Notes: generated by a model from the letters alone, not told the origin. 64,000 bases of DNA from Xanthomonas sp. GPE 39 (GCF_000963005.1 NZ_JZHZ01000007.1:1156118-1220117); one strand, 5' to 3'. Counted from the first letter of the stretch, positions 34,259 to 45,994 are shown. Made by a program: numbers and translations.

Positions 34259-34783
34259 ATCAGTACCCCTGACAACAAACAGAACCGCAAGAACCAAGAG
34301 ATCCGCGTTCCCCGTGTCCGCGTGATCGGTGCCGATGGCGAGATGGTGGGCGTGTTGAGCCGCGACGAAGCGCTGGCGATGGCCGAAGAAGACGGCCTGG
34401 ACCTGGTCGAGATCCAGCCGCAGGCCGATCCGCCAGTGTGCAAGATCATGGACTTCGGCAAGTTCAAGTTCGAACAGCAGAAAAAGGCCAACGAGGCCAA
34501 GAAAAAGACCAAGCAGGTCGAGATCAAGGAAATCAAGTTCCGTCCGGTCACCGACGAAGGCGATTACCAGATCAAGCTGCGCAACATGCGCCGCTTCCTC
34601 GAAGAGGGCGACAAGGTCAAGGTCAATATCCGCTTCCGTGGTCGTGAAATGAGCCACCAGGAGCTCGGTCGCGAGATGGCGGCCCGGATCGAGGCCGACC
34701 TGGGCGAAGAGATCGTCATCGAATCGCGTCCGCGTCTGGAAGGGCGGCAGATGGTGATGATGATCGCGCCGAAGAAGCGCTGA
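34259..34783 (+). CDS. infC: Translation initiation factor IF-3, with AUC start codon
   Basis: A 174-residue initiation factor that controls start-codon fidelity on the 30S subunit. The N-domain ([19 protein letters not shown]), the family motif with [16 protein letters not shown], the Lys-rich linker and the C-domain ([17 protein letters not shown]) are all present. The first ATG/GTG in frame (GTG 34322) would remove 21 conserved N-terminal residues; the ATC at 34259 with GGGAG eight bases upstream restores the normal length. Rare AUU-type starts in infC are known to underlie autoregulation by IF-3 elsewhere, so this is expected biology with an AUC variant. Confidence 0.93.
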   Translation: MSTPDNKQNRKNQEIRVPRVRVIGADGEMVGVLSRDEALAMAEEDGLDLVEIQPQADPPVCKIMDFGKFKFEQQKKANEAKKKTKQVEIKEIKFRPVTDEGDYQIKLRNMRRFLEEGDKVKVNIRFRGREMSHQELGREMAARIEADLGEEIVIESRPRLEGRQMVMMIAPKKR

Positions 34784-35112
34784 TCCCAGGCACTTGCGGT
34801 CGCGTCGCGTCAATCGCGGCGAGGCCGCGGTCGGGATGGTGGAAAGCCCCTAGGACGCCTAGACGGCTGCACATGCCGGTGCCGCGAGGGTCGGTTGTGC
34901 TCCACGCTTGCAACGAACTGCATGATTTGCAAGGCATTCCAAGCCCTGGCATAATAGGCGGCCCAGTTCGCTGGGTTTGCCGTTCGCGCGGTAATCAGGA
35001 CCTGCTCTGATCCTTTGCGGATCAAGGGCTTACAAGCCGGTAAGGGCAAGGATGGAAAGCGTGGCGCCGCCACCGCCCTGACCAGTGACAAAACATCCTC
35101 AAGGACATTGCA
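34784..35112 (+). promoter_or_regulatory. infC-rpmI spacer with promoter and structured leader
   Basis: No gene. A near-consensus promoter is at 34927-34955: TTGCAA (34927-34932), 17-base spacer, CATAAT (34950-34955). It would give an untranslated leader of about 150 bases containing the hairpin TGATCC-TTTGC-GGATCA near 35008-35024. In other bacteria ribosomal protein L20 represses this operon through its leader; whether this one binds L20 is not shown. Confidence 0.6.
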
Positions 35113-35310
35113 ATGCCCAAGATCAAGACCAACCGGGCGGCGGCCAAGCGTTTCCGCAAGACTGCCTCCGGCAAGTACAAGGCTGGCCACGCCAACCGTA
35201 GCCACATCCTCACCAAGAAAGCGACCAAGCGCAAGCGCAACCTGCGGCAGACGAACCACGTTCGTGCCGAGGACGCAGGCCGTCTTGACCGTATGCTTCC
35301 CTACCTCTGA
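35113..35310 (+). CDS. rpmI: 50S ribosomal protein L35
   Basis: A 65-residue basic ribosomal protein of the large subunit. The start [18 protein letters not shown] and the Arg/Lys-rich middle are diagnostic. It is followed ten bases later by rplT, the invariant partner. An AAGGACATTGC ribosome site precedes it. Confidence 0.98.
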   Translation: MPKIKTNRAAAKRFRKTASGKYKAGHANRSHILTKKATKRKRNLRQTNHVRAEDAGRLDRMLPYL

Positions 35311-35320
35311 GGACTGAACC

Positions 35321-35680
35321 ATGGCTCGAGTTAAGCGTGGCGTCCAGGCGCGTCGTCGTCACAAGAAAGTTCTGAACCTCGCCAAGGGCTACTACAACGC
35401 CCGTCGCAAGGTCTTCCGCGTTGCCAAGCAGGCGGTGATCAAGGCGCAGCAGTACGCCTACATCGGCCGTAAGCAGAAGAAGCGCAATTTCCGTTCGTTG
35501 TGGATCACCCGCATCAATGCGGCGGCTCGCATCAACGGCATGAGCTACAGCCGTTTCATGAACGGCCTGCTCAAGGCGGGCATCACCCTCGACCGCAAGG
35601 TGCTGGCGGATATCGCCGTGCACGACGCCCAGGGCTTTGCCGCCCTGGCGGAGAAGGCGAAGGGCGCGCTGGCGGCATAA
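35321..35680 (+). CDS. rplT: 50S ribosomal protein L20
   Basis: A 119-residue ribosomal protein needed early in large-subunit assembly. [16 protein letters not shown] at the N-terminus and [18 protein letters not shown] in the middle are typical. It ends just before two tandem terminators, so the rpmI-rplT transcript probably stops there. Confidence 0.98.
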   Translation: MARVKRGVQARRRHKKVLNLAKGYYNARRKVFRVAKQAVIKAQQYAYIGRKQKKRNFRSLWITRINAAARINGMSYSRFMNGLLKAGITLDRKVLADIAVHDAQGFAALAEKAKGALAA

Positions 35681-35698
35681 ATGCGAGCCCCTGGTAGG

Positions 35699-35723
35699 AA
35701 CCCGCATCGTGAGTGCGGGTTTT
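35699..35723 (+). terminator. Terminator 1 after rplT
   Basis: AACCCGCA (35699-35706) pairs perfectly with TGCGGGTT (35714-35721) across a 7-base loop and runs into TTTT. Confidence 0.8.
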
Positions 35724-35748
35724 GACGGGGTGCAATCGCAAGCATGCG

Positions 35749-35776
35749 GGGGAAGGGCGCGAGTCCTTCCCCTTTT
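35749..35776 (+). terminator. Terminator 2 between rplT and pheS
   Basis: GGGGAAGG (35749-35756) pairs perfectly with CCTTCCCC (35765-35772) across an 8-base loop, followed by TTTT. Confidence 0.85.
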
Positions 35777-35872
35777 GCGTTTTGGGTGTCCCGCAGGTGG
35801 GGCGTCTGCCAGGGTGCGGGATGGTCCCGCGTTGGCGGCAACAGGGGCAACGGGTTCGATCGGAGCAGGTGA

Positions 35873-36880
<1,008 letters not shown>

Positions 36881-36911
36881 ATTTCCGCCCGGACTCGGGG
36901 CGCTGGACACG

Positions 36912-36981
36912 CCGGAGCATCGGCTCCGGTGGTTCGCGCGAGGTGCCATCCGAGTCCTGAGTCCAGAATCCCGAGTCCCGG
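36912..36981 (+). repeat. pheS-pheT spacer: hairpin and GAGTCC repeats
   Basis: CCGGAGC-ATCG-GCTCCGG (36912-36929) forms a tight hairpin. It is followed at 36950-36980 by four short near-repeats of the type CGAGTCC/TGAGTCC/GAATCC/CGAGTCC. The spacer is unusually long (108 bases) for two subunits of one enzyme. Confidence 0.5.
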
Positions 36982-36988
36982 AAACAGC

Positions 36989-39367
36989 ATGAAATTCTCT
37001 GAAAACTGGCTGCGCAGCCACGTTCCCACCCAGGCCACGCGCGAGCAGCTCGCGGCCACCCTGACCGCTATCGGCCTGGAAGTCGAGGAGGTCGTGCCGC
37101 TCGGCGAGTCGTTGCAGCAGGTGGTGGTGGCGCGAATCGTCGCGACATCGCCGCATCCTGAGGCGGACCGGCTGCAGGTGTGTCAGGTCGATGCCGGGCA
37201 GGGCGATGCGCTGCAGATCGTCTGTGGTGCACCCAACGCCCGGCCTGGGCTGGTCGCGCCGCTGGCGCTGGTCGGTGCGCAGGTCGGCGGCATCGCGATC
37301 AAGCCCGCCACACTGCGTGGCATCGCCTCCAACGGCATGTTGTGCTCGGCCAAGGAACTTGGGCTGGACAGCGATGCGTCCGGTTTGTTCGAACTGCCCG
37401 ACGATGCACCGGTCGGGCAGTTGCTGGTCGATTATCTGGGCCTGCCCGACGCCAGTATCGAGATCAAGCTCACTCCCAACCGCGCGGACTGCTTCGGCGT
37501 GCGCGGTATCGCCTACGACGTGGCTGCGGCCTGCGGCAGCGAGGTGTTGCCGCTTGCGCTCGCGCCGGTGGCGCAAGCCAGTGCACGCACACTGCAGGTG
37601 CGTCTGGATGCCGGCGCTGCGGCACCACGCTATTGCGGTCGCGTGGTCGAGGATCTCGATCCGAGCGCGAAGACGCCGCTGTGGATGGCCGAGCGTCTGC
37701 GCCGCAGTGGTGTGCGCCCGGTGGCGTTGCTGGTGGATATCACCCAGTACGTGATGCTGGAACTGGGCCAGCCGATGCATGCCTTCGATCTGGAGACCTT
37801 GCATGGCCCGATCGGCGTGCGCCACGCGCGTGCTGGCGAGACGCTGACTCTGCTCGACGGTCGCGAGGCCGTGCTCGACCCTGGCTTCCTGGTCGTGACC
37901 GACGCCGATTGCGTGGTCGCGCTGGCGGGATTGATGGGCGGCCACGCCACCCGTGTCACCGAGGCCACCCGCCATGTCTTCCTGGAAGCCGCGCATTTCG
38001 CCCCAGCGGCGATCATGGGCCGTGGTCGCAAGCTGGGCTTGCATACCGATGCCGGCCATCGCTTCGAACGCGGCGTGGATCCAGCATTGCCGAAGCAGGC
38101 GTTGGAAATGGCGACGCGGCTGGTGCTGGAACTGGCGGGCGGACGTGCGGGTCCAGTGGTGGAGGTCGAGCGCAACGAATTTCTGCCGACACCGGCACCG
38201 ATCACGCTGCGCCGTGCGCGTATTGCCCGCGTGCTAGGCATCGAGATCGCCGATGCCGAAGTGCAGCGCATTCTGCAAGCGCTAGGCATGGAGGTGATGG
38301 CCTCGGCCCATGGCTGGCAGGTCACTGCGCCGAGCCGCCGCTTCGACATCGCGCTGGAAGAGGATCTGATCGAGGAATTGGCCCGCATCCACGGCTACGA
38401 TCGTCTGCCGACCACCTTGCCCAGCGGCGCGGCGCGCATCGCTATGGGTAGCGAGACCTGCGTGGACGAGCGCAGCGTACGCGCACAGTTGGTCGCCCGC
38501 GATTTGCTGGAAACCATCAACTACGCCTTCGTCGATGCGACCCTGCTGGACCAATGGGGTCTATGCGACGGGCGTGTGCCGCTGGCCAATCCGCTCAGTG
38601 CCGAGTTGGCGGTCATGCGCCCGTCGCTGTTGCCGGGCGTGGTCGCCGCGCTGGGCCGGAATGTGGCGCGTCAGGCTGGGCGGGTGCGGCTGTTCGAGAT
38701 CGGTAAGGTCTTCGCCGCCGCGACCAGTGTCGATGCGGCGCCGAGCGAAACGCAGCGCGTGGCCGCGGCGGTGTGCGGCGATGCCGATGCGCTGCAATGG
38801 GGCTTGCCGGCGCGCAAGGTCGATTTCCACGACCTCAAGGGCGATCTGGAGGCCTTGGCCGCTGCGTCCGGCGCACGCCTGGAGTACCGCGCGTCGGCAT
38901 TGCCGTTTGCGCATCCCACGCGTTCTGCCGACGTTTACCGGGACGGGGCGCGGATCGGTTGGATCGGTCAGTTGCATCCGCGCTTGCTGCAGGCGATGCA
39001 GATCGATGTGGAGGTGATTGGCTTCGAACTGGATCTGGCGCCGCTGGTGGCGCGGGCCTTGCCGCGCGCTGCCGAATTGTCGCGGTTCCCCTCGGTGCGT
39101 CGCGATCTGGCCGTCGTGGTGCCGGAGGCAGTGCACTGGATGCAGGTGGCACAGAGCGTGCGTACTGCGGTCGGTCCACTGCTGCGGGAGGTGGTGCTAT
39201 TCGACCGCTATGTCGGTCCAGGGGTCGAGGCGGGTTGCAAGAGTCTTGCTATGGGCTTGATTTTGCAGGACAACTCGCGCACTCTGACAGATCGCGATGT
39301 GGAAGCGGTGGTCGCCGATGCGGTCGCGGCGCTGGCCCGCGAACACGATGCGCGGCTGCGTAGCTGA
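36989..39367 (+). CDS. pheT: Phenylalanyl-tRNA synthetase beta subunit
   Basis: A 792-residue tRNA-binding and editing subunit. It starts [12 protein letters not shown], has the EMAP-like tRNA-binding domain (residues ~40-150, [15 protein letters not shown]), B3/B4 editing domains with [11 protein letters not shown]5 domains, and the C-terminal ferredoxin-like anticodon domain ending in REHDARLRS. The ATG at 36989 matches the family N-terminus. It is followed 23 bases later by ihfA. Confidence 0.98.
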   Translation: MKFSENWLRSHVPTQATREQLAATLTAIGLEVEEVVPLGESLQQVVVARIVATSPHPEADRLQVCQVDAGQGDALQIVCGAPNARPGLVAPLALVGAQVGGIAIKPATLRGIASNGMLCSAKELGLDSDASGLFELPDDAPVGQLLVDYLGLPDASIEIKLTPNRADCFGVRGIAYDVAAACGSEVLPLALAPVAQASARTLQVRLDAGAAAPRYCGRVVEDLDPSAKTPLWMAERLRRSGVRPVALLVDITQYVMLELGQPMHAFDLETLHGPIGVRHARAGETLTLLDGREAVLDPGFLVVTDADCVVALAGLMGGHATRVTEATRHVFLEAAHFAPAAIMGRGRKLGLHTDAGHRFERGVDPALPKQALEMATRLVLELAGGRAGPVVEVERNEFLPTPAPITLRRARIARVLGIEIADAEVQRILQALGMEVMASAHGWQVTAPSRRFDIALEEDLIEELARIHGYDRLPTTLPSGAARIAMGSETCVDERSVRAQLVARDLLETINYAFVDATLLDQWGLCDGRVPLANPLSAELAVMRPSLLPGVVAALGRNVARQAGRVRLFEIGKVFAAATSVDAAPSETQRVAAAVCGDADALQWGLPARKVDFHDLKGDLEALAAASGARLEYRASALPFAHPTRSADVYRDGARIGWIGQLHPRLLQAMQIDVEVIGFELDLAPLVARALPRAAELSRFPSVRRDLAVVVPEAVHWMQVAQSVRTAVGPLLREVVLFDRYVGPGVEAGCKSLAMGLILQDNSRTLTDRDVEAVVADAVAALAREHDARLRS

Positions 39368-39390
39368 GACGGAAAGGGGATAGCAGGGCA

Positions 39391-39690
39391 ATGGCGTTGA
39401 CCAAAGCGGAAATGGCCGAACGGTTGTTCGACGAAGTCGGGCTGAACAAGCGCGAGGCCAAGGAGTTCGTCGATGCTTTCTTCGACGTGCTGCGCGATGC
39501 GTTGCAACAAGGGCGGCAGGTGAAACTGTCCGGTTTTGGCAACTTCGATCTGCGTCGCAAGAACCAACGGCCTGGTCGCAATCCCAAGACTGGCGAGGAA
39601 ATCCCGATTTCGGCACGGACGGTGGTGACCTTCCGCCCGGGACAAAAGCTCAAAGAGCGCGTGGAGGCATATGCTGGATCCGGGCAGTAA
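39391..39690 (+). CDS. ihfA: Integration host factor alpha subunit
   Basis: A 99-residue DNA-bending protein of the HU/IHF family. [15 protein letters not shown] begins the dimerisation helices, and [18 protein letters not shown] (residues ~47-64) is the DNA-inserting beta arm. It is the usual last structural gene of the pheST operon. Its 3' end overlaps the next gene by 20 bases. Confidence 0.98.
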   Translation: MALTKAEMAERLFDEVGLNKREAKEFVDAFFDVLRDALQQGRQVKLSGFGNFDLRRKNQRPGRNPKTGEEIPISARTVVTFRPGQKLKERVEAYAGSGQ

Positions 39691-40027
39691 CCGCGAACTT
39701 CCGCCGATTCCGGCCAAACGTTACTTCACCATCGGTGAGGTGAGCGAGTTGTGCGACGTCAAGCCGCACGTGCTGCGCTATTGGGAGACCGAATTTCCCA
39801 GCCTGGAGCCGGTCAAACGGCGCGGCAATCGCCGCTATTACCAGCGCCACGATGTACTGATGGTGCGGCAGATTCGGAGTCTGTTGTACGAACAGGGATA
39901 CACGATTGGCGGCGCTAGGCTACGTCTGGATGGCGAGGGCGCACGACAAGAATCGGCGTTGAGCAATCAGATCATCAAACAGGTGCGGCAAGAGTTGGAA
40001 GAAGTGCTGCAACTGCTGCGTCGATAG
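39671..40027 (+). CDS. MerR-family transcriptional regulator
   Basis: A 118-residue protein with a MerR winged helix-turn-helix: [20 protein letters not shown] near residues 18-37, then the wing [21 protein letters not shown] short C-terminal coiled coil ([19 protein letters not shown]) would dimerise it, and there is no metal-binding Cys. The same gene follows ihfA in related genomes; its effector and targets are unknown to me. It overlaps the ihfA end, implying co-transcription. Confidence 0.9.
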   Translation: MLDPGSNRELPPIPAKRYFTIGEVSELCDVKPHVLRYWETEFPSLEPVKRRGNRRYYQRHDVLMVRQIRSLLYEQGYTIGGARLRLDGEGARQESALSNQIIKQVRQELEEVLQLLRR

Positions 40028-40102
40028 CGTTAGTCGGGCCAAACCCGCTATACTCGTCGGCGCGCCGTTAGGCGGATCCGCCGCCATGGTGGATGTACAC
40101 AC

Positions 40103-40179
40103 CGGGGTATAGCGCAGCCTGGTAGCGCACTAGTCTGGGGGACTAGTGGTCGTCGGTTCAAATCCGGCTACCCCGACCA
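40103..40179 (+). tRNA. tRNA-Pro (GGG)
   Basis: A 77-base cloverleaf: acceptor CGGGGTA pairs with TACCCCG, the anticodon stem CTAGT/ACTAG encloses CTGGGGG giving anticodon GGG, the T-loop GGTTCAAATCC is standard, and CCA is encoded. A TATACT -10-like box lies at 40049-40054. Confidence 0.97.
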
Positions 40180-40212
40180 ATTACATATACCGGCATGTCA
40201 CCGGATATCACG

Positions 40213-40240
40213 AAAACCCCTGAGAAATCCGGGGTTTTTC
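40213..40240 (+). terminator. Terminator after tRNA-Pro
   Basis: AAAACCCC (40213-40220) pairs with GGGGTTTT (40231-40238) around a 10-base loop, ending in a T-rich tract. Confidence 0.8.
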
Positions 40241-40508
40241 TTTGTCTGATGCTTTGCAATACGGGATACCGAGTAGGTTCGGCGGCCCGGTTGGTGGTAT
40301 CCGGCGGGCTATGACGGGGCCATGCCGCCAAATGGATGCCGCCAAGATGCCAGAGCGAATTGCCTCGCTGCATCGATCTGAGCATGCCACTGGTGCCTGC
40401 CTGCCTCGCCGACAATCTCAACTGCGCCGGCTCGATTCTCGGCTGCAGATGGTCAAGTGTCGCAGGGCTTGACACATAAGGCTGTCGCAACACGATTAGA
40501 CTGTGCGC

Positions 40509-40976
40509 ATGCCCAGTGTTGCCGCCCGTATCGCCACCTTGCTGCGCGAGTTGTCGCTGCTGCCGCATCCGGAAGGTGGGCGCTATGCGCGCGTGCATAC
40601 TTCTGCGCTGCTGGTGCGGCATGGGGAGCGCGAGCGACCGGCCTGTACTGCGATCCGGCTGCTGCTGGAGCGCGGCGAGATCAGTCATTGGCACCGGATC
40701 GATGCGGATGTGACCTGGCATTGGGAAGAGGGCAGTACGCTGGAATTGCTCAGCTTCGACCCACACTACGGTTTGCAGCGCTACCAGTTGGACGCCAGCG
40801 TGCGCGGCGGCATGCCCTCGGTCGTGATCCCGGCGGGGACTTGGCAGGCAGCGCGCCCGCTGGGCCGATATTGCCTGTTGGGTTGCGTGGTGGCGCCCGG
40901 GTTCCTGTGGGAAACCTTCGAGTTGCTTGCGGACAGTGATCCACTGGCCGCGCATTTGCCCAAGTTGGTCGACTGA
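40509..40976 (+). CDS. Cupin (DUF985/cupin_5) protein
   Basis: A 155-residue single-domain cupin. The motif HPEGGRYARVH at residues ~20-30 and the ISHWHRIDADVTWHWEEGS stretch (~59-77, metal-binding-like histidines) mark the cupin_5 family, whose members are small beta-barrel proteins without a firmly established bacterial role. The ATG at 40509 is preferred to a GTG two codons earlier. Between the tRNA-Pro terminator and this gene (40241-40508) I see no other feature. Confidence 0.85.
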   Translation: MPSVAARIATLLRELSLLPHPEGGRYARVHTSALLVRHGERERPACTAIRLLLERGEISHWHRIDADVTWHWEEGSTLELLSFDPHYGLQRYQLDASVRGGMPSVVIPAGTWQAARPLGRYCLLGCVVAPGFLWETFELLADSDPLAAHLPKLVD

Positions 40977-41087
40977 GGCGGCATCGCCGCGATGCCTGTA
41001 ATGCGCTGTGTTGCGCATGTGCCGATGCCTTGCGGCTTACGAACGGCGCCAGTGCATTGTGTTCGCTGTCGCTTACCTGCGTGGGCC

Positions 41088-42998
41088 TCAGCTTGCGGCG
41101 CTCAGCGGCCGGGTGATGCTGCCGAGTTGCGGCCAGCGCGCCAGCACTGCGGCGCGGATGCCTGCGGCGTCGATCCCGGCTTCTGCCAGAAGTTGTTCGC
41201 GGCTGGCGTGATGCTGGAAGGCATCGGGCAAGCCCAGGTGCAGCAGCGGAAGCGACACCCCCTCGGCGTTGAGCAGTTCCGCCACGCCGGAGCCGGCGCC
41301 GCCAGCGACCACGTTGTCCTCAATGGTCACGAACCCCTCGTGGCTGTGCGCCAGTTCCAGCAATAGCGCGCGATCCAGCGGTTTGACGAAACGCATGTTG
41401 ACCACGCTCAGGCCGAGTTCGCGGCCAACTTGTTCGGCTGCTGTCAGTGTTGCGCCGAACGCCAGCAGCGCGAGCGTCGTGCCCTGTGTACGGCGCTGCG
41501 CCTTGCCGATCGGCAGAGTATCCAGCGTCGCTGCAGTAGCGATGCCGGGGCCGGTGCCGCGCGGGTAGCGTACCGCTGCGGGGCCACGATGGCGCAGGCC
41601 TGTGCTGAGCATCTGCCGGCATTCGGCTTCATCGGCTGGGGCCATCACCACCAAGTGCGGCACGCAGCGCAGGAAACTCAGGTCCAGATTGCCGGCATGG
41701 GTGGCGCCATCGGGTCCGACCACACCGCCGCGATCAATCGCGAACAGCACGTCGAGCTGTTGCAGCGCCACGTCGTGTATCAGTTGATCGTAGCCGCGCT
41801 GCAGAAACGTGGAATAGATCGCCACCACCGGCTTGGCGCCGTGGACGGCCATGCCGGCGGCCAGCGTGACCGCGTGCTGTTCGGCGATAGCTACGTCGAA
41901 ATAGCGTTGCGGATATTCCTTGCTGAAACGCACCAGACCCGAACCTTCGCGCATCGCCGGTGTGATTGCCAGCAGCGCCGGTTCGGCCGCGGCCATGTCG
42001 CAGATCCAATTGCTGAACACATCGGTGTAGGTCGGTGCCTTGGTTCCTTCTTTGGACACCAGACCTTTGCTCGGATCGAACGGGCCGACTGCGTGGTAAC
42101 CGATCTGGTCGCCCTCGGCCAATTCGTAGCCCTTGCCCTTGGTGGTGATGACGTGCAGCAACTGCGCGCCTTTCAGCGTCTTGAGCGTCTTCAACGCGCC
42201 GAGCAGGGCCGGCAGGTCATGACCGTCGATCGGCCCGGTGTAGTGGAACCCCATTTCCTCGAACAGCGTGGAGGGCACGAACATGCCTTTCCAGTGTTCC
42301 TCCCAGCGCCGCATGAAACGCGCGGTCCGGTTGCGTTTCTTGTCGCCGAGAATTTTTTTGCCGCTTTCGCGGATCGCATTGAGGGTCTTGCTGCCGGTCA
42401 TGCGTCCGAGCATCTTGGTGACACCGCCAACCGCCTCGGAGATCGACATGCGGTTGTCGTTGAGGATCACCAGCAGGTTTGGTTCCGGGTCCATGCCGCC
42501 GGCGTGGTTCAGCGCCTCGTAGGCCATGCCCGCAGTCATCGCGCCGTCGCCGATCACCGCTACCACCTTGCGTTCGTCGCCCATGCGTTGCAACGCCACG
42601 GCCATGCCGAGTGCGGCGGAGATCGACGTGGAGGAATGGCCGACACCGAACGTGTCGTACTCGCTTTCTTCGCGTTTGGGGAATGGCGATACACCATCGG
42701 CCTGCTTGACGGTGTGGATGCAGTCGCGACGTCCGGTGAGGATCTTGTGCGGATAGGTTTGGTGGCCAACGTCCCACACCAGTTGGTCCACCGGAGTGTC
42801 GTAGAGATAATGCAGAGCGACGGTGAGTTCGATCACGCCTAGCCCAGCGCCGAAGTGGCCGCCACTTTTGCCGACGCATTCGATCAGGTAGGAGCGCAGC
42901 TCCTCGGCGATGGCTGGCAATTCCGATGTTTCGAAACCGCGCAGGTCGGCGGGGAACTGGATGCGCGCAAGGCGCGGATAGCGGGTGGAGTCGATCAT
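41088..42998 (-). CDS. dxs: 1-deoxy-D-xylulose-5-phosphate synthase
   Basis: A 636-residue thiamine-diphosphate enzyme; condenses pyruvate and glyceraldehyde 3-phosphate in the first step of the MEP isoprenoid pathway. [26 protein letters not shown] N-terminal residues, the TPP motif [18 protein letters not shown], and the transketolase pyrimidine-binding and C-terminal domains ([15 protein letters not shown]) are all present. Length is standard. It is monocistronic by spacing. Confidence 0.98.
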   Translation of the reverse strand: MIDSTRYPRLARIQFPADLRGFETSELPAIAEELRSYLIECVGKSGGHFGAGLGVIELTVALHYLYDTPVDQLVWDVGHQTYPHKILTGRRDCIHTVKQADGVSPFPKREESEYDTFGVGHSSTSISAALGMAVALQRMGDERKVVAVIGDGAMTAGMAYEALNHAGGMDPEPNLLVILNDNRMSISEAVGGVTKMLGRMTGSKTLNAIRESGKKILGDKKRNRTARFMRRWEEHWKGMFVPSTLFEEMGFHYTGPIDGHDLPALLGALKTLKTLKGAQLLHVITTKGKGYELAEGDQIGYHAVGPFDPSKGLVSKEGTKAPTYTDVFSNWICDMAAAEPALLAITPAMREGSGLVRFSKEYPQRYFDVAIAEQHAVTLAAGMAVHGAKPVVAIYSTFLQRGYDQLIHDVALQQLDVLFAIDRGGVVGPDGATHAGNLDLSFLRCVPHLVVMAPADEAECRQMLSTGLRHRGPAAVRYPRGTGPGIATAATLDTLPIGKAQRRTQGTTLALLAFGATLTAAEQVGRELGLSVVNMRFVKPLDRALLLELAHSHEGFVTIEDNVVAGGAGSGVAELLNAEGVSLPLLHLGLPDAFQHHASREQLLAEAGIDAAGIRAAVLARWPQLGSITRPLSAAS

Positions 42999-43159
42999 CG
43001 GAATGCAGGGTCAGCGACCGCGATATTTTCCTCCCCATTCCGGGCATGGGCAAGCAACCCGTCCAACGGACAAACGTGGTGGCATGAATGATCGCCGGGG
43101 TGTGGCAATTAGTCGCAGGGCGCGGCGTGGCGCGCGTTGGGTGCTGATTTAACGCGAAT

Positions 43160-43822
43160 TTACCGCGAAAGTTTGGAGCGCTTGGGCAGTTGCGCCTTCA
43201 GAAACGACATCTGGTCGGCAAGGATGTTGCGGTTTGACAGGATCAGGTGTTCGATCCAGCTCGGTCGGTATGGCACCGCCAGCAGCGGCATCGACGCTTG
43301 TTGCGGTGTGCGGTTGCCCTTGCGCGAGTTGCAGTGGAAACACGCAGTGACCACGTTTTCCCAGATGTCGCGCCCGCCTTTGGAGACCGGCAGGACATGG
43401 TCGCGGGTCAGTTGTGGGCGGCTGAATTGCTGGCCGCAATACATGCACAGTTGTGCGTCGCGGGCGAACAGTGCGGTGTTGGTCAGCGTGGGAGTGGGGT
43501 CCAGCGCGCGTGAGCGTGCATGGCCGCGCGCGGCGATGATCGGGTGCAGGTGCAGCACGCTGCGCTCGCCGCTGGCGCGCGACAGACCGCCGTGGATCTC
43601 CATGCATGGCTCGCCCAGGGTCCATGCCACTGCGCCGCGTGCGTAGAGGCAGGCGGCGTCTTGCCAGTTGATCCAGTCCAGGACACGACCATGCGCGTCC
43701 AGCGACAGCAGACGCACCGAAGGCAGGTGAGTGGAGGGCGGATAGGGCGCCGTCGGAACTGCCTCCGACGCGGCATGGGCCCCGGTATCGATCAGACCAA
43801 GCGTGGTTGTGTCTGTTTCCAT
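43160..43822 (-). CDS. HNH endonuclease
   Basis: A 220-residue protein with a C-terminal HNH nuclease domain: CMYCGQQFSRPQLTRDHVLP (residues ~126-145) has the zinc CxxC pair and the DH of the active site, and NVVTACFHCNSRKGNRTP supplies the Asn/His and second CxxC. The N-terminal ~110 residues carry a conserved-looking region (VLDWINWQDAACLYARGAVAW) seen in stand-alone bacterial HNH proteins. No restriction methylase or phage gene is adjacent, so its role is uncertain, possibly DNA repair or a housekeeping nuclease. Confidence 0.88.
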   Translation of the reverse strand: METDTTTLGLIDTGAHAASEAVPTAPYPPSTHLPSVRLLSLDAHGRVLDWINWQDAACLYARGAVAWTLGEPCMEIHGGLSRASGERSVLHLHPIIAARGHARSRALDPTPTLTNTALFARDAQLCMYCGQQFSRPQLTRDHVLPVSKGGRDIWENVVTACFHCNSRKGNRTPQQASMPLLAVPYRPSWIEHLILSNRNILADQMSFLKAQLPKRSKLSR

Positions 43823-43946
43823 CGAGAAAACAGCTTATACCCGATTGGTGACGGTTTGTGTATCCGCCCGTGCGGCGGATTTGCATGTCTGGTTGTCTCT
43901 GCGCGCCAGCGGTGATGCGCCTTGCCGCTTTACCCCATGGACCGGC

Positions 43947-45731
43947 TCAGAACTGTGCGTCGGCCAATGCCATCAGCGGCTGTGCGCCGGCATCGATCAC
44001 CGCGGCGTGGGTCAGCGTGCGTGGCAGCAACTTGGCGTAGTAGAAGCGGGCGGTTTCGCATTTGGATTGTTTGAATGCTTCGGTATGTGTCGAGGCCGCG
44101 GCTGCGGCGACACTGCGCGCCCACCAGTACGCCAGCACCACATAGCCGGAATAGAACACGTAGTCGTAGCTCGCCGCGCCGAGTTCGTCGGGGTTGCTGG
44201 CGGCGCGCTGCAGGATGCGCTTGGTCAGCGCTGCCCATTCCTGTGCTTTCTCGCGCAGCGGCGCGATGAACTCTGCCACCGCTGGCGTGTCGTGGTGTTC
44301 GTTGAGGAATGCCTGGATCTGTGCCAGGAACAGCGTCAGTCCAGCGCCCTGGCTGGAGGCGGTCTTGCGCCCGATCAGGTCCAGCGCCTGGATGCCGGTG
44401 GTGCCCTCGTACAAGGTGGTGATGCGCGCGTCGCGTGCTAGCTGTTCCATGCCGTATTCGTGAATGTAGCCGTGGCCGCCGAAGCATTGCAGCGCATGGT
44501 AGGTGGTTTCCACCGACCATTCGGTCTGGCAGGCCTTGGCGATCGGGGTCAGGAAGCTGACTAGCACGTCGGCCTGTTCGCGCTCGGTTGGGTCGGTGGC
44601 GCTGTGGGCGATATCGATCAGGCTGGCGGCATGCAGTGCCAGCAGGCGGCTGCCTTCGGTCAGCGCCTTCACCGTGAGCAGCATGCGACGCACGTCCGGA
44701 TGCACCAGAATCGGATCGGCGGGTTTTTCGGGCTGTTTAGCACCGCTGAGTGAGCGTGATTGCAGGCGCTCGCGGGCATAGCGCAGGGCGTTCTGGTAAG
44801 CGCGCTCGGACAGCCCCAGGCCCTGCAACCCGACGCCGAGTCGCGCCGAGTTCATCATGGTAAACATCGCCTGTAGGCCTTTGTGCGGCGGGCCGATCAG
44901 ATAGCCCTGGGCACCATCGAAGTTCATCACGCAGGTGGCTGAACCATGGATGCCCATCTTGTGTTCCAACGCGCCGCAGCGCAGCGCATTGCGTTCGCCG
45001 AGGCTGCCGTCGTGCGCGACGCTGTATTTCGGCACCACCAGCAGCGAGATGCCTTTGGCCCCGGGTGGCGCGTCCGGCAGCCTTGCCAGCACCAGATGCA
45101 CGATGTTGTCGGTGAGATCGTGCTCGCCGGCGGTGATGAAGATCTTGGTGCCGCTGACCGACCACGTGCCGTCGGCGTTGGGTTCGGCCCGGGTCTTGAG
45201 CAGGCCCAGGTCGGTGCCGCAGTGCGGTTCGGTCAGGCACATGGTGCCGGTCCAGCGGCCCTCCACCAATGGCTTGAGGAAGATCTCTTGTTGCCAGGAG
45301 TCGCCATGCTGCTTGAGTGCCTCCACGGCACCGTGCGACAGTAGTGGGAAGTTACCCCAGGCGAGATTGGCGGCGTTGATCATCTCGTTCAACGGCGCAC
45401 CCAGCGTATGCGGCATGCCCTGGCCGCCGAACGCGACGGGCGCGGTCAGCCCGGTCCAGCCACCCTCGGCGAATTGTCGGTAGGCGTCGCGAAAGCCGGG
45501 TGCGGTAGTCACCGCGCCGGTGTTCTTGTCCAGCGTGCACCCATGTTCGTCGCCGACCCGGTTCAGCGGCGCCAGCACGGTGCCGGTGAAGCGCGCGGCT
45601 TCTTCCAGTACCGCGTCGATCAGTTCGGCGTTGGCCTCGGCATGGCCGAGACGGGCGAATAGTGCTTCCACTTGCAAAACGTCGTACAGGGCGAAGCGAA
45701 GATCGTTCAACGGGGCCTGGTAGGTGCTCAT
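43947..45731 (-). CDS. Acyl-CoA dehydrogenase, long C-terminal form
   Basis: A 594-residue FAD enzyme of the acyl-CoA dehydrogenase superfamily. CLTEPHCGTDLGLLKTRA (residues ~164-181) is the substrate/FAD-binding loop and TLYEGTTGIQALDLIGRK (~438) holds the catalytic region; an extra ~130-residue C-terminal domain distinguishes the form that includes DmdC-type methylmercaptopropionyl-CoA dehydrogenases. The precise acyl substrate cannot be read from sequence. It is flanked by gaps of 124 and 263 bases in which I see no other features. Confidence 0.93.
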   Translation of the reverse strand: MSTYQAPLNDLRFALYDVLQVEALFARLGHAEANAELIDAVLEEAARFTGTVLAPLNRVGDEHGCTLDKNTGAVTTAPGFRDAYRQFAEGGWTGLTAPVAFGGQGMPHTLGAPLNEMINAANLAWGNFPLLSHGAVEALKQHGDSWQQEIFLKPLVEGRWTGTMCLTEPHCGTDLGLLKTRAEPNADGTWSVSGTKIFITAGEHDLTDNIVHLVLARLPDAPPGAKGISLLVVPKYSVAHDGSLGERNALRCGALEHKMGIHGSATCVMNFDGAQGYLIGPPHKGLQAMFTMMNSARLGVGLQGLGLSERAYQNALRYARERLQSRSLSGAKQPEKPADPILVHPDVRRMLLTVKALTEGSRLLALHAASLIDIAHSATDPTEREQADVLVSFLTPIAKACQTEWSVETTYHALQCFGGHGYIHEYGMEQLARDARITTLYEGTTGIQALDLIGRKTASSQGAGLTLFLAQIQAFLNEHHDTPAVAEFIAPLREKAQEWAALTKRILQRAASNPDELGAASYDYVFYSGYVVLAYWWARSVAAAAASTHTEAFKQSKCETARFYYAKLLPRTLTHAAVIDAGAQPLMALADAQF

Positions 45732-45994
45732 GCGATCGCTCGTGCCATGGGCCGCAGTGCGGCCGAGAGTGTCAGGATACTACTGCGTATGGGGTGTGCT
45801 GCCGAGGGAGCGTTTCGAAGGCGCGGATCGTGTCGGGATCGTCGTATGCCCTGTGATGCAAGGTGCGTATGTCCCCTTTAGCGTGCCTAACGTCGGTCAC
45901 AGAGGACGTCGGTGCATACTCGCGCGCAGAGACCGGCATGCCCGGTATGGAGGCGCACCAGAGTTGGTGCAGTGGTCGGGTTACGGCGAGGCGA

